Assembly: GCA_049275655.1 (NCBI GenBank)
Contig: JBASUY010000059.1
Span: forward strand, 1 to 39,471
Length of the DNA: 39,471 bases
Source: Sherwoodlollariibacterium sp049275655
Lineage (GTDB): Bacteria; Omnitrophota; Gorgyraeia; Gygaellales; Profunditerraquicolaceae
Reading direction: 5' to 3'
The first letter of the stretch is position 1. Each line of letters opens with the position of its first letter. The position numbers and the translations under genes are program-made. Positions 24,287 to 31,783 of the stretch are shown piece by piece. Below the pieces are notes generated by a model. That model was not told the origin of the DNA. It saw nothing but the letters and a program-made list of their open reading frames with translations, and did not search any database.

Positions 24287-25912
24287 TTAGCCTTCCTGCT
24301 CTAACTCTACAACGCGTAAAATCTCTTCTTTGCTAGTTAAGCCTTGCTCAACTAAAAGCATGCCATTATCCATAAGGGTAAGCATCCCATTCTGGCGCGC
24401 CTTAGCCTTTATCTCTTGTGAGCTTTTACGCGATATAATCATATTACGAATTTCATCATCTATAATCATAATCTCATAAACCGGCCTTCTCCCTTTAAAT
24501 CCTGTTTCACTGCAAACCTCGCAACCTTTTCCTGAGCAAGCAGAACAGAACAAGCGCACCAGCCTCTGCGCTATAATTACCTCAATTGAAGAAGCTAAAA
24601 GATACGGCTCAATCCCCATATCTATAAGACGGGCAACTCCGGAAGCTGAATCATTAGTATGAAGCGTAGAGAATACTAGGTGGCCGGTTAATGCAGAGCG
24701 TATCGCTAAATCCGCAGTCTCAGGGTCTCGAATCTCCCCTATCATCATAACATCCGGGTCATGCCTTAATACACTACGCAAAGCGCTAGCAAAAGTAAGC
24801 CCGATTTTAGGATTAATATGGATTTGGGTAATCCCTTCTACCGCATATTCAACCGGGTCTTCTATGCTAATTATCTTTACTTCTTTACGGTTTAGATGGC
24901 TTAAGGAAGCGTAAAGTGTAGTAGTTTTGCCGCTTCCGGTAGGCCCAGTAATAAGGATTATCCCGTGCGGTTTTTGCAAAAGCATTTTTACCTTCTTTAG
25001 GTCTTCGGTAAAAAAACCTATCTTATCCAAATAAAGCAAAACCCCCGAAGGAAGTATACGAATAACAACATTCTCTCCAAAATAACCGGGTAAAATCGAA
25101 ACCCTTAAATCTACCTCTTGCCCACTGGTTAAGCGTACCTTTGCCCTGCCATCCTGAGGCAGACGGTGCTCTACAACATCCAAACGGCACATAATTTTAA
25201 CCCTGGATACAATCGCCGGGCCGATATAATAAGTATCCTGGGGCATCTTCATTTCACGTAAAACCCCATCAATGCGGTAACGCAACTCTATCTTCTTCTC
25301 ATAAATCTCAATGTGAATATCAGTCGCGTTTATTTTTATTGCCTCTGAGATAATCTGATTCACCAACTTTATCACTGATGCCTCGTCGGAATTTTTTTCA
25401 ATATCCTCTATGGCCTCTGTTTTTTCAATCTTTACCCCGGGCCTAAATCTTCCCTCCATGATTTTATCCACAGTACCGGCAACAGCGCCATAATATTTAT
25501 GTATTGCTTTCTCTACTTCATTACGCGTAGAGAGTACCCTTTTAATTTGGAAGCCTAAATTAAGTTTAATATTTTCCGCAAGCCATAAATCCATGGGGTT
25601 AAAAACCACAACCGTCAAAACTTGGCCGTCTAAACTTATAGGGATAAACCCATGGTGCTGTGCTAATTTCGCCGGTATAGCTTTTATTGCCTCAACAGAG
25701 ACCTTAACCTCTTTCAAGTTAGAGATAAAAGGGATATTAAACTGTTCAGACAAGACACTTAAAAGCTCCTCTTCCTTGATAAGGCCTTTATCCACTAAGT
25801 ATTTCCCTAACATAGATTCGTTCTGAGAACAATCCATTAACGCCCGAGAAAGCTGTTCCTCGCTAATAAATTGCTTCTTCAATAAAATCTCCCCTAATAA
25901 TTTATTAGACAT
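24287..25912 (-). CDS. gspE: Type II secretion/pilus assembly ATPase GspE (PilB-like)
   Basis: The 541-residue hexameric motor contains Walker A GPTGSGKTT (about 323-331), an Asp-box region (EDPVEYAVEGITQIHINPKIG parts), Walker B with MMIGEIRDPETADLA, and the His box STLHTNDS. A C-terminal tetra-cysteine zinc site reads FCSAC...GCEVC with an unusually short loop. Residues 1-140 form an N1 domain like MshEN: two repeats LLGEILLKKQFISEEQL and MLGKYLVDKGLIKEEEL. Such repeats can bind c-di-GMP, although the usual Arg before LG is Leu/Met here. It follows atpD by 2 bases and its GGAGA ribosome-binding site lies in the atpD end. Confidence 0.93.
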   Translation of the reverse strand: MSNKLLGEILLKKQFISEEQLSRALMDCSQNESMLGKYLVDKGLIKEEELLSVLSEQFNIPFISNLKEVKVSVEAIKAIPAKLAQHHGFIPISLDGQVLTVVVFNPMDLWLAENIKLNLGFQIKRVLSTRNEVEKAIHKYYGAVAGTVDKIMEGRFRPGVKIEKTEAIEDIEKNSDEASVIKLVNQIISEAIKINATDIHIEIYEKKIELRYRIDGVLREMKMPQDTYYIGPAIVSRVKIMCRLDVVEHRLPQDGRAKVRLTSGQEVDLRVSILPGYFGENVVIRILPSGVLLYLDKIGFFTEDLKKVKMLLQKPHGIILITGPTGSGKTTTLYASLSHLNRKEVKIISIEDPVEYAVEGITQIHINPKIGLTFASALRSVLRHDPDVMMIGEIRDPETADLAIRSALTGHLVFSTLHTNDSASGVARLIDMGIEPYLLASSIEVIIAQRLVRLFCSACSGKGCEVCSETGFKGRRPVYEIMIIDDEIRNMIISRKSSQEIKAKARQNGMLTLMDNGMLLVEQGLTSKEEILRVVELEQEG

Positions 25913-25914
25913 AT

Positions 25915-27318
25915 TTAATCTCCATTTAATTCGCTAATCTTTCCTATGCAATAAAGATTAGCCTCGTTTACCTTGTCTAAATCTCCGCGGATTATCTTTT
26001 CGCAACCTGAGATTGTATCGGCAACCTCAACAAACGCCCCAGGCTTTCCGGTATACATTTGTGCGGTAAAAAACGGTTGCGAGAGGAAGTTCTGTAGCTT
26101 TTTTGCGCGGTCAAAAATAATCTTCTCTTCGCTGGAGAGCTCTTCCTTGCCTATAATAGAAACGATGCGCTCTAATTCTTCGTAGCGCCTAAAATGCCTC
26201 AAAACCTCTTGAGCTACTTCAAAGTGCTTTTTGCCGACTATAGCAGGGCTCAAGGAGTTAGCAGAAGATTGCAAAGGGTCTATAGCCGGGTATAGCCCAC
26301 GCTGCACAAGCGAACGTGAAAGGACTATTAAACTATCCATATGCGCAAATATAGCAACAACAGCAGGGTCCGTAAGGTCGTCGGCAGGCACATAAATAGC
26401 TTCAATAGCGGTAATGCTTGCATATTTCTCAGAACTGATCCTCTCATGCAACTGGCTTATCTCACTGGTAAGGGTTGATTGATACCCTCCCTCGGAAGGT
26501 ATCCTGCCAAGTAAAGTAGAAATCTCGCTGCCGGCCTGCACAAAACGGAATACATTATCCATAAAAAAAAGAACGTTCTTGCCATTAGAACGTATCATTT
26601 CAGCTAAGGCAACCGCGGTATGCGCTGCCTTAAAGCGCATTCCCGGAGACTCATTCATTTGGCCAAAAACCAGTATAGACCGGCTTAAAAGATCGGCCCG
26701 TAAAAATTCATGGTAAAGCTCATTACCCTCCCTTATACGCTCTCCAACTCCCGCGAAAATACAGGTACCGCTTTGATAGCTAATAATATTATGTATAATT
26801 TCAAGGATAAGTATGGTCTTGCCACAAGCAGCCCCGCCTAAAAGCCCACTCTTAGAACCTTTTACAAGAGGGTATAATAAATCTATCATTTTTATCCCTG
26901 TATGTATAATCTCAGGTTCCTGCCCCACTTCTAAATTGATTCCGGAGTTTGATTTAGAGGAAAAATCTTTTATAGGAATAATATCTTTAGTATCTAAGGC
27001 TTCTTTATAATCAATAGGAATAGCCATAGCATTTAATACCCGCCCATAAAGCTTAGATAGGTCCTTAGGTATAGTTACCCCCTGTTTCATAACCTCAACA
27101 CGCATATTCCTTCCCACTCCATAAGTAAACCCTAACGCCACACAACGGCAGACATTATCCCCGCGGTGTTCAACTACCTGAAGCCCTATGTCTTCACCCT
27201 GGCTAGTACGGGCCTTAAGCATAGTATTTATTACTGGTAGGTTTGCGCCTAAGGAAAACTGCACATCCACTACTGAGCCATAAACCGCAATAATCTTGGC
27301 TAAAGAATTTGTCTCCAT
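25915..27318 (-). CDS. atpD: F-type ATP synthase subunit beta
   Basis: The 467-residue catalytic subunit has P-loop GGAACGKT (in place of the common GGAGVGKT), GVGERIREGNELYHE with the catalytic Glu, QMNESPGMRFK, VPADDLTDPA and IDPLQSSANS, and the gamma-contact loop GKEELSSEEK (DELSEED equivalent). All catalytic features are present. Several positions differ from the usual bacterial beta (AVYGSVVDV for G-P-VVDV; RSLVQRGLYPAIDPLQS), giving it a resemblance to the alternate N-ATPase type; this is an impression, not an alignment. It is the last atp gene here, 3 bases after atpG, and gspE begins 2 bases later. Confidence 0.92.
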   Translation of the reverse strand: METNSLAKIIAVYGSVVDVQFSLGANLPVINTMLKARTSQGEDIGLQVVEHRGDNVCRCVALGFTYGVGRNMRVEVMKQGVTIPKDLSKLYGRVLNAMAIPIDYKEALDTKDIIPIKDFSSKSNSGINLEVGQEPEIIHTGIKMIDLLYPLVKGSKSGLLGGAACGKTILILEIIHNIISYQSGTCIFAGVGERIREGNELYHEFLRADLLSRSILVFGQMNESPGMRFKAAHTAVALAEMIRSNGKNVLFFMDNVFRFVQAGSEISTLLGRIPSEGGYQSTLTSEISQLHERISSEKYASITAIEAIYVPADDLTDPAVVAIFAHMDSLIVLSRSLVQRGLYPAIDPLQSSANSLSPAIVGKKHFEVAQEVLRHFRRYEELERIVSIIGKEELSSEEKIIFDRAKKLQNFLSQPFFTAQMYTGKPGAFVEVADTISGCEKIIRGDLDKVNEANLYCIGKISELNGD

Positions 27319-27321
27319 AAA

Positions 27322-28164
27322 TTACCTATATTTATTAATTAAGCGCGCCGCAGTAATCTCCCTAATTGATTTATCAGATAAGGCATGTAAATATTTAAAA
27401 TACTCTATATTCAAGCGGCTATTTATCCTTTTTAATTCTTGGACGCTACCCTCCAAATGCATAATCCTGGCGGCAAACTCTGAAAGCTTGCTTAACCAAA
27501 AGATTTGATAAAGGCGAAAATCCAACCAGCTTTTAACCCAACCTTCTATTACCGATTTAAGGTTAGGCTCAATTAAAAGATCTTGAATGGGGGTTATTCG
27601 CGCATGGTAATCTTGAAACAGAGGCAATATAACCTCTACCTCAATCTGTTGAGCGCCAATGTTTACAAACTTAGGGTAAATTATATACACCCTACCAACC
27701 TTCTTCTTTAAATAAAGGTTTAATATATAATCCCTTAAAGAAGCTAGGGCTTTTGTATCAAGCTTTTCCCCGGGAGAATTAAAATAAGAAAAGTCAATTT
27801 GAACCTCTTTTAAATAGTTAGCCCCTAAAATTCCTGAGCAGGCAATAATATCATTTCGCCTGACAGTATTAAGAAGGCTATTCACTAAAAGGAAGTTTAG
27901 TTCTCCCAAAAAACCTTCATCAGAACTTACTAAAACTAAAAGAGACGGCAAGCCTTCCTTAGGCCTTAATAAATCATTGTCAACGCCAATACTTAAGAGC
28001 GTTCCAAAAAAGTCACCAAGCAGCTTTATATACTCAGAAGACGGCTCCCTCCTTAAACGAAATTGGTTAAACTGAGAAGTCGCCGCCAACTTCATTACCT
28101 CAATTAAATTGCCGAGGTTTTTATTAAACTGCAAGTTTGTTTTCAGCTTACCAACCGGTATCAT
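27322..28164 (-). CDS. atpG: F-type ATP synthase subunit gamma
   Basis: The 280-residue central-stalk subunit is divergent but recognisable: an N-terminal coiled-coil helix ending LIEVMKLAATSQFNQF, a Rossmann-like centre with LLVLVSSDEGFLGELN (family SDKGLCGGFN), and a C-terminal helix with LSEFAARIMHLEGSVQELK and SDKSIREITAARLINKY (family form ITxELxEI). Length is normal. The ATG has no clear ribosome-binding site. The 15 bases before it follow directly on a perfect palindrome (28180-28218), which may have replaced the original spacer after atpA. Translation efficiency may therefore depend on structure or reinitiation. Confidence 0.88.
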   Translation of the reverse strand: MIPVGKLKTNLQFNKNLGNLIEVMKLAATSQFNQFRLRREPSSEYIKLLGDFFGTLLSIGVDNDLLRPKEGLPSLLVLVSSDEGFLGELNFLLVNSLLNTVRRNDIIACSGILGANYLKEVQIDFSYFNSPGEKLDTKALASLRDYILNLYLKKKVGRVYIIYPKFVNIGAQQIEVEVILPLFQDYHARITPIQDLLIEPNLKSVIEGWVKSWLDFRLYQIFWLSKLSEFAARIMHLEGSVQELKRINSRLNIEYFKYLHALSDKSIREITAARLINKYR

Positions 28165-28179
28165 CTTTTAATGTTTAAT

Positions 28180-28218
28180 GGGGACAGCGACTTTTTTTAA
28201 AAAAAAGTCGCTGTCCCC
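28180..28218. repeat. Perfect REPIN-like palindrome between atpA and atpG
   Basis: GGGGACAGCGACTTTTTTT (28180-28198) is followed by AAAAAAAA and GTCGCTGTCCCC (28199-28218), making an essentially complete 39-base palindrome. It begins 4 bases after the atpA stop and ends 15 bases before the atpG ATG on the minus strand. The half-unit is identical to the ends of the RAYT transposase unit at 31799-32600. As RNA it folds into a very stable hairpin within the ATP synthase transcript. Confidence 0.92.
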
Positions 28219-28221
28219 CAT

Positions 28222-29697
28222 TTACGATGAGAGCGCAAAAAAGCCTTTTATCGCCTTGTCTAAAAGCTGCTTGACTTCTTCTGTAAGTTCGCCTTTATCA
28301 TTTAAAATATTTACTAAATCTTGATAATTTTTATTTAAATAAGGGAAAAAGTTTTTCTTAAATAGTTTTACCTCGTCCAAGTTTATCGCCTCAAGGATTT
28401 TTTGCTGAAAAGCGTAAAAAGAAACAATCTCCTCTGCTAAAGAAACAGGAGAAAAATTTTCTTGTATAAGCAATTCATATAGCACCCTACCGCGCTGGAT
28501 CTGTTGCGTAGCCTCAGGGCTTAATTTTGTCCGTAGGCGCGTCAACCTCAACAAAGAGCGATAATGCACATATTCATAACGCAACCCTTCACTTAACTTC
28601 TTAATCGCCGGAGGCTGTACCTTACTGCCGATACGAGATACGGATAACTCCAAATCAATTGCTGGCTTAAAACCTTCTTGGAATAACCCGGTATTCAAAT
28701 AAATTTGCCCGTCAGTCATTGAAACGATATTAGAACAGATATAACCTGTAATATCTCCTTGCAGTGTTTCAGCCAAAGGTAAAAAAGTCATCGTTCCTCC
28801 GCCAAATTCTTTCTTAAGCCTTCCGGCGCGTTCCATCAATTGAGAATGAAGAAAGAATATATCGCCAGGATAAGCCTCTCTTCCGGGGGCACGTTCCAGC
28901 AATAAAGACATCTGCCTATAAACCCAACTATGCTTAGTTAAATCATCAAAAACCACTAACACATCCTTGCCTTCATACATAAAATACTCGCCTAAAGCCG
29001 CAGCAGTATAAGGAGCAATATATTGCTCGCTAACCGATGACCCGGCAGAAGCACAAACTGCTAAAGTAAAATCCATGCATCCGTGTTCTTTAATAGCCTG
29101 AATAATCCTATTAAAAGCAGATATACTTCCTCCGATCCAACAATATATACATATAACATCCCTGCCTTTTTGATTTATTATCATATCCAAGGCAATAGAA
29201 GTTTTGCCTATCTGCCTATCACCGACAATAAGTTCACGCTGGCCCTTGCCTAAAGGAATCAACATATCTATAATTTTAATACCCGTATGTAAAGGCTGAG
29301 AAATAGGTTCGCGCTCCATTACTCCGGCGGCTTGCCGAAAAACCGGGTAATCTTTAACCTTCTCTATTTTACCTTTATTATCCAAAGGATTGCCTAAGGC
29401 ATCTACCACCCTGCCAATAAAACTATCTCCGACCGGCACGCTTAATAAATGCTTACGGCTAGAAACGGTATCCCCTACTTTTATACTATGCTCATCTCCA
29501 AAAACAATGCCAAAGGCGTATTTAGAATCAAACTCAATAATCATCCCTTTAAGCATACTATCAATGCTAGAGGATGAATTATCAAAAGTTATAACATCCC
29601 CAAAGGCACAATTAGGCAAACCGCTAATTTTAACGATTCCCTGCTTAAGCTCCTCAATCTTGCCTACTTCTTTAATATCTAACGCTTCAACAGCCAT
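28222..29697 (-). CDS. atpA: F-type ATP synthase subunit alpha
   Basis: The 491-residue subunit has P-loop GDRQIGKTS (159-167), VVDALGNPLD, KGQRELIVGDR, the PGREAYPGDIFFLHSQLMER stretch, ITGYICSNIVSMTDGQI, and the arginine finger region LSVSRIGSKVQ. It binds nucleotide non-catalytically and forms the hexamer with beta. The ATG at 29697 lies 4 bases after the atpF stop. A TTG eight codons upstream would overlap atpF and was not used. The usual QTGKT of the P-loop is QIGKT here. A repeat palindrome follows the stop. Confidence 0.93.
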   Translation of the reverse strand: MAVEALDIKEVGKIEELKQGIVKISGLPNCAFGDVITFDNSSSSIDSMLKGMIIEFDSKYAFGIVFGDEHSIKVGDTVSSRKHLLSVPVGDSFIGRVVDALGNPLDNKGKIEKVKDYPVFRQAAGVMEREPISQPLHTGIKIIDMLIPLGKGQRELIVGDRQIGKTSIALDMIINQKGRDVICIYCWIGGSISAFNRIIQAIKEHGCMDFTLAVCASAGSSVSEQYIAPYTAAALGEYFMYEGKDVLVVFDDLTKHSWVYRQMSLLLERAPGREAYPGDIFFLHSQLMERAGRLKKEFGGGTMTFLPLAETLQGDITGYICSNIVSMTDGQIYLNTGLFQEGFKPAIDLELSVSRIGSKVQPPAIKKLSEGLRYEYVHYRSLLRLTRLRTKLSPEATQQIQRGRVLYELLIQENFSPVSLAEEIVSFYAFQQKILEAINLDEVKLFKKNFFPYLNKNYQDLVNILNDKGELTEEVKQLLDKAIKGFFALSS

Positions 29698-29701
29698 AAA
29701 C

Positions 29702-30415
29702 TTATTTAAACCCCTCAGCAACCCTCTGTAGCCTATTTCTTAATGTCCCGTCAATAACCATGCCCCCCATTTCAACTATAAGCCCGCCGATAATCTTTGG
29801 GTCTAACTTTTGATTTAAATTTACAGGCGAACCTGATTTATCTGTAAGGATACTTTTTATTTTGTTCCATTGCCTTTCTAATAACGGGAAACTGGATGTA
29901 ATGTTAACTTCCCCCCCGGGGACACTAAACTGTTCTTTAGGCAATCGGGAGATCTCTTCAATAATGCCGTTGGCTAACTCATACTGCAAAGCCACTTTAT
30001 CGGTTTCAGTGAGCAATTCTGCAATCATCCTTAAGGCTAACTCTATGCTCTGCCCCTGTATATTCTTGAGGGCCTCCTTTTGAATCTTCTCGCTATCTAT
30101 ACGAGAATCGCTAATAATCTTCTCTGCCTGGCTCCTGGCCTGTTCCTCAATATCCATCCTAATTCTCTGGGCATTCTTATTAGCCTCGGCAATAATTAAT
30201 TCTGCCTCTTGCCTACTTTGTTTAATAAAGGCTTCGCTCTGCTCTTTAACGCGCTTAAGCTCTTCCTTAAGCTCTTCTTCTTTAGATAAATTTTCTCCAT
30301 GCAGGGCATTAAGCCTGGATAGCGCGGATTTTAAATGGCGGGTAAATATGAAACGTAGGAGCAAGACAACTCCTATAAAGGTAATAATTTGCAAAATCAA
30401 AAGATTAACCAGCAT
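29702..30415 (-). CDS. atpF: ATP synthase peripheral stalk, b subunit with delta-like C-terminus
   Basis: The 237-residue protein starts with one membrane segment (about 1-24), continues with a long coiled coil (about 30-125, with QSRQEAELIIAEANKNAQRI), and ends with a region like the C-terminus of delta/OSCP: DPKIIGGLIVEMGGMVIDGT followed by LRNRLQRV. No separate delta gene exists in the cluster. Such long b proteins occur in N-ATPase type operons. The ATG at 30415 follows the atpE stop by 7 bases; a TTG six codons earlier would overlap atpE. This one protein may supply both b and delta functions. Confidence 0.85.
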   Translation of the reverse strand: MLVNLLILQIITFIGVVLLLRFIFTRHLKSALSRLNALHGENLSKEEELKEELKRVKEQSEAFIKQSRQEAELIIAEANKNAQRIRMDIEEQARSQAEKIISDSRIDSEKIQKEALKNIQGQSIELALRMIAELLTETDKVALQYELANGIIEEISRLPKEQFSVPGGEVNITSSFPLLERQWNKIKSILTDKSGSPVNLNQKLDPKIIGGLIVEMGGMVIDGTLRNRLQRVAEGFK

Positions 30416-30422
30416 ATTTATC

Positions 30423-30635
30423 TCATTTGGCAAACAAATTATATATAATCAGAAGGGCTAAGATCGCTATCGCCTCTGCGAATATAAATGATAGAATCAT
30501 AACAATAAATATCTTTGGGCTCGCAGAAGGATTACGCGCAACCGCCTTAACCGCAGCATATCCTACATAAGCTATAACTAAAGCCGGGCCGGCAGTACTT
30601 AAAAACATTACGATCATTAATCCTATCGTGCTCAT
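30423..30635 (-). CDS. atpE: ATP synthase c subunit
   Basis: The 70-residue protein forms two membrane helices joined by the polar loop ARNPSA (residues 33-38; the usual loop is RQP). The ion-binding carboxylate is Glu54 in the sequence FAEAIAILAL, with no Ser or Thr after it and no Gln in helix 1, so the sodium-binding pattern is not seen and protons are the likely ion. Helix 1 lacks the common GxGxGxGxG pattern: it has only G16 and G25, the former followed by Pro17. It follows atpC by 5 bases. The ATG has no strong ribosome-binding site; an ATG six codons later (with AGGA) is a less likely alternative. Confidence 0.88.
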   Translation of the reverse strand: MSTIGLMIVMFLSTAGPALVIAYVGYAAVKAVARNPSASPKIFIVMILSFIFAEAIAILALLIIYNLFAK

Positions 30636-30640
30636 ATTTT

Positions 30641-30865
30641 TTAAGTTTGTACAAAAACCGTCAAATTATTAGAGCGCATATAAGCAATCCCGTCTTTTAC
30701 CTCTATTTTTTTATTATTAAAAACAATACTGCCATTCATCAGCCTGGCTGCAAAAGGTTGATGAAAATCAAGTACGCACATTTGTCCTTCTTTAGCCGGA
30801 AGGGCCACTTGATCTGCTTGCCCTTCCCAAATAGCCCCTTTAGGATCTAGAATAAGAACCCTCAT
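30641..30865 (-). CDS. atpC: ATP synthase epsilon subunit, N-terminal domain only
   Basis: The 74-residue protein has the beta-sandwich start of epsilon: ILDPKGAIWEGQADQVALPA, then KEGQMCVLDFHQPFAARLMNGSI (parts), and a strand ending LTVFVQT. The C-terminal helical hairpin of standard epsilon (about 130 residues), which inhibits ATP hydrolysis, is absent. The ATG at 30865 forms an ATGA overlap with the stop of the GGDEF gene; a GTG four codons upstream is disfavoured. It is the first atp gene of the cluster. The cluster contains no atpB (subunit a) anywhere in this window. Confidence 0.85.
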   Translation of the reverse strand: MRVLILDPKGAIWEGQADQVALPAKEGQMCVLDFHQPFAARLMNGSIVFNNKKIEVKDGIAYMRSNNLTVFVQT

Positions 30866-31740
30866 GCAATACACCACTTATTTTTACCGCTCTTCTTCGC
30901 TTGATACAAAGCCTTATCTGCCTTCTCTATCAATAGGCTTACCTCATCGGCATCTTCCGGGGCAGTAGAGATACCTATGCTTACAGTAGTAGGAAGAAAA
31001 AGGCTTACCTGCATACGTATCCTCTCTGCAATAATTTGAGCCCCTTTTTTATCTGCGCTAGGAAGTATTACCGCAAACTCCTCCCCCCCATAGCGGAAAA
31101 CTATATCTACGGCGCGTACTGAATTCTTAAAAATTTTAGCGGCATTTTTTAATAAAATGTCGCCTGCACTATGCCCCTGTGTATCATTATAGTTTTTAAA
31201 ATTATCTATGTCAAGGATTAGCAGGGAGAAAAACGACGGTAATCGCTTAATGCGGCTAAATTCTATTTTTATTAATTCATTAAAATAGCGCCGGTTAAAA
31301 AGCCCGGTAAGCCCATCCCTTACCGCTAAATCGACAAAATAATCCTTATCTTCCCTCATAGAAAGCAGAAAAAACCTCTCTACTGCCCTCTCTACAACTA
31401 TACGTATTTCAGAGGTATTCAAGGGCTTAGTAATATACCCGTAAGCCCCTGCCTCCATAGCCTCAATAGCGCTATTAATTAAAGAATAGAGAGCAACAAC
31501 AATCACGTTAGTCAACGGGCTTGCCTTGTTAACCTCTTTACAAAAATTAGTAACGCTCATCTTTACAGAAAGCGCTTCTGTAATTACTACAGGGAAAGTT
31601 TTAGAATGCAGAAGCCTTAGGCCTTCATTATGATCATTAGCCAACCAAACATTGTAACCCAAAGAACGAACCGTAGATTCAATCAACGCTGTGGCTTTTT
31701 CTTCTCCTTTGATAATTAAAATATCTACATCCTTATGCAT
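30862..31740 (-). CDS. Diguanylate cyclase with degenerate receiver domain
   Basis: The 292-residue protein joins a receiver-like domain (about 1-120) to a GGDEF domain. The GGDEF part is intact: DGLTGLFNRRYF, then RAVD (I-site RxxD at 209-212), then GGEEF at 218-222. It should make c-di-GMP from GTP and be inhibited by its product. In the receiver the phosphoacceptor position reads VITEA (Glu for Asp), and the acidic pair near the start reads KGEE, so normal phosphorylation is unlikely, although the later Lys in ITKPL is kept. The start is the ATG with GGAGG 9 bases upstream; a TTG three codons earlier is not used. It is coupled to atpC by ATGA. Confidence 0.9.
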   Translation of the reverse strand: MHKDVDILIIKGEEKATALIESTVRSLGYNVWLANDHNEGLRLLHSKTFPVVITEALSVKMSVTNFCKEVNKASPLTNVIVVALYSLINSAIEAMEAGAYGYITKPLNTSEIRIVVERAVERFFLLSMREDKDYFVDLAVRDGLTGLFNRRYFNELIKIEFSRIKRLPSFFSLLILDIDNFKNYNDTQGHSAGDILLKNAAKIFKNSVRAVDIVFRYGGEEFAVILPSADKKGAQIIAERIRMQVSLFLPTTVSIGISTAPEDADEVSLLIEKADKALYQAKKSGKNKWCIA

Positions 31741-31783
31741 CTTAAACAACCTCCATACAAATAAAATTATCCCAATGCTTAAA

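Noticed and set aside
29390..29731. Plus-strand open frame of 113 codons across atpA
   Set aside because: It is antisense to the conserved N-terminal region of AtpA and shows no family features.
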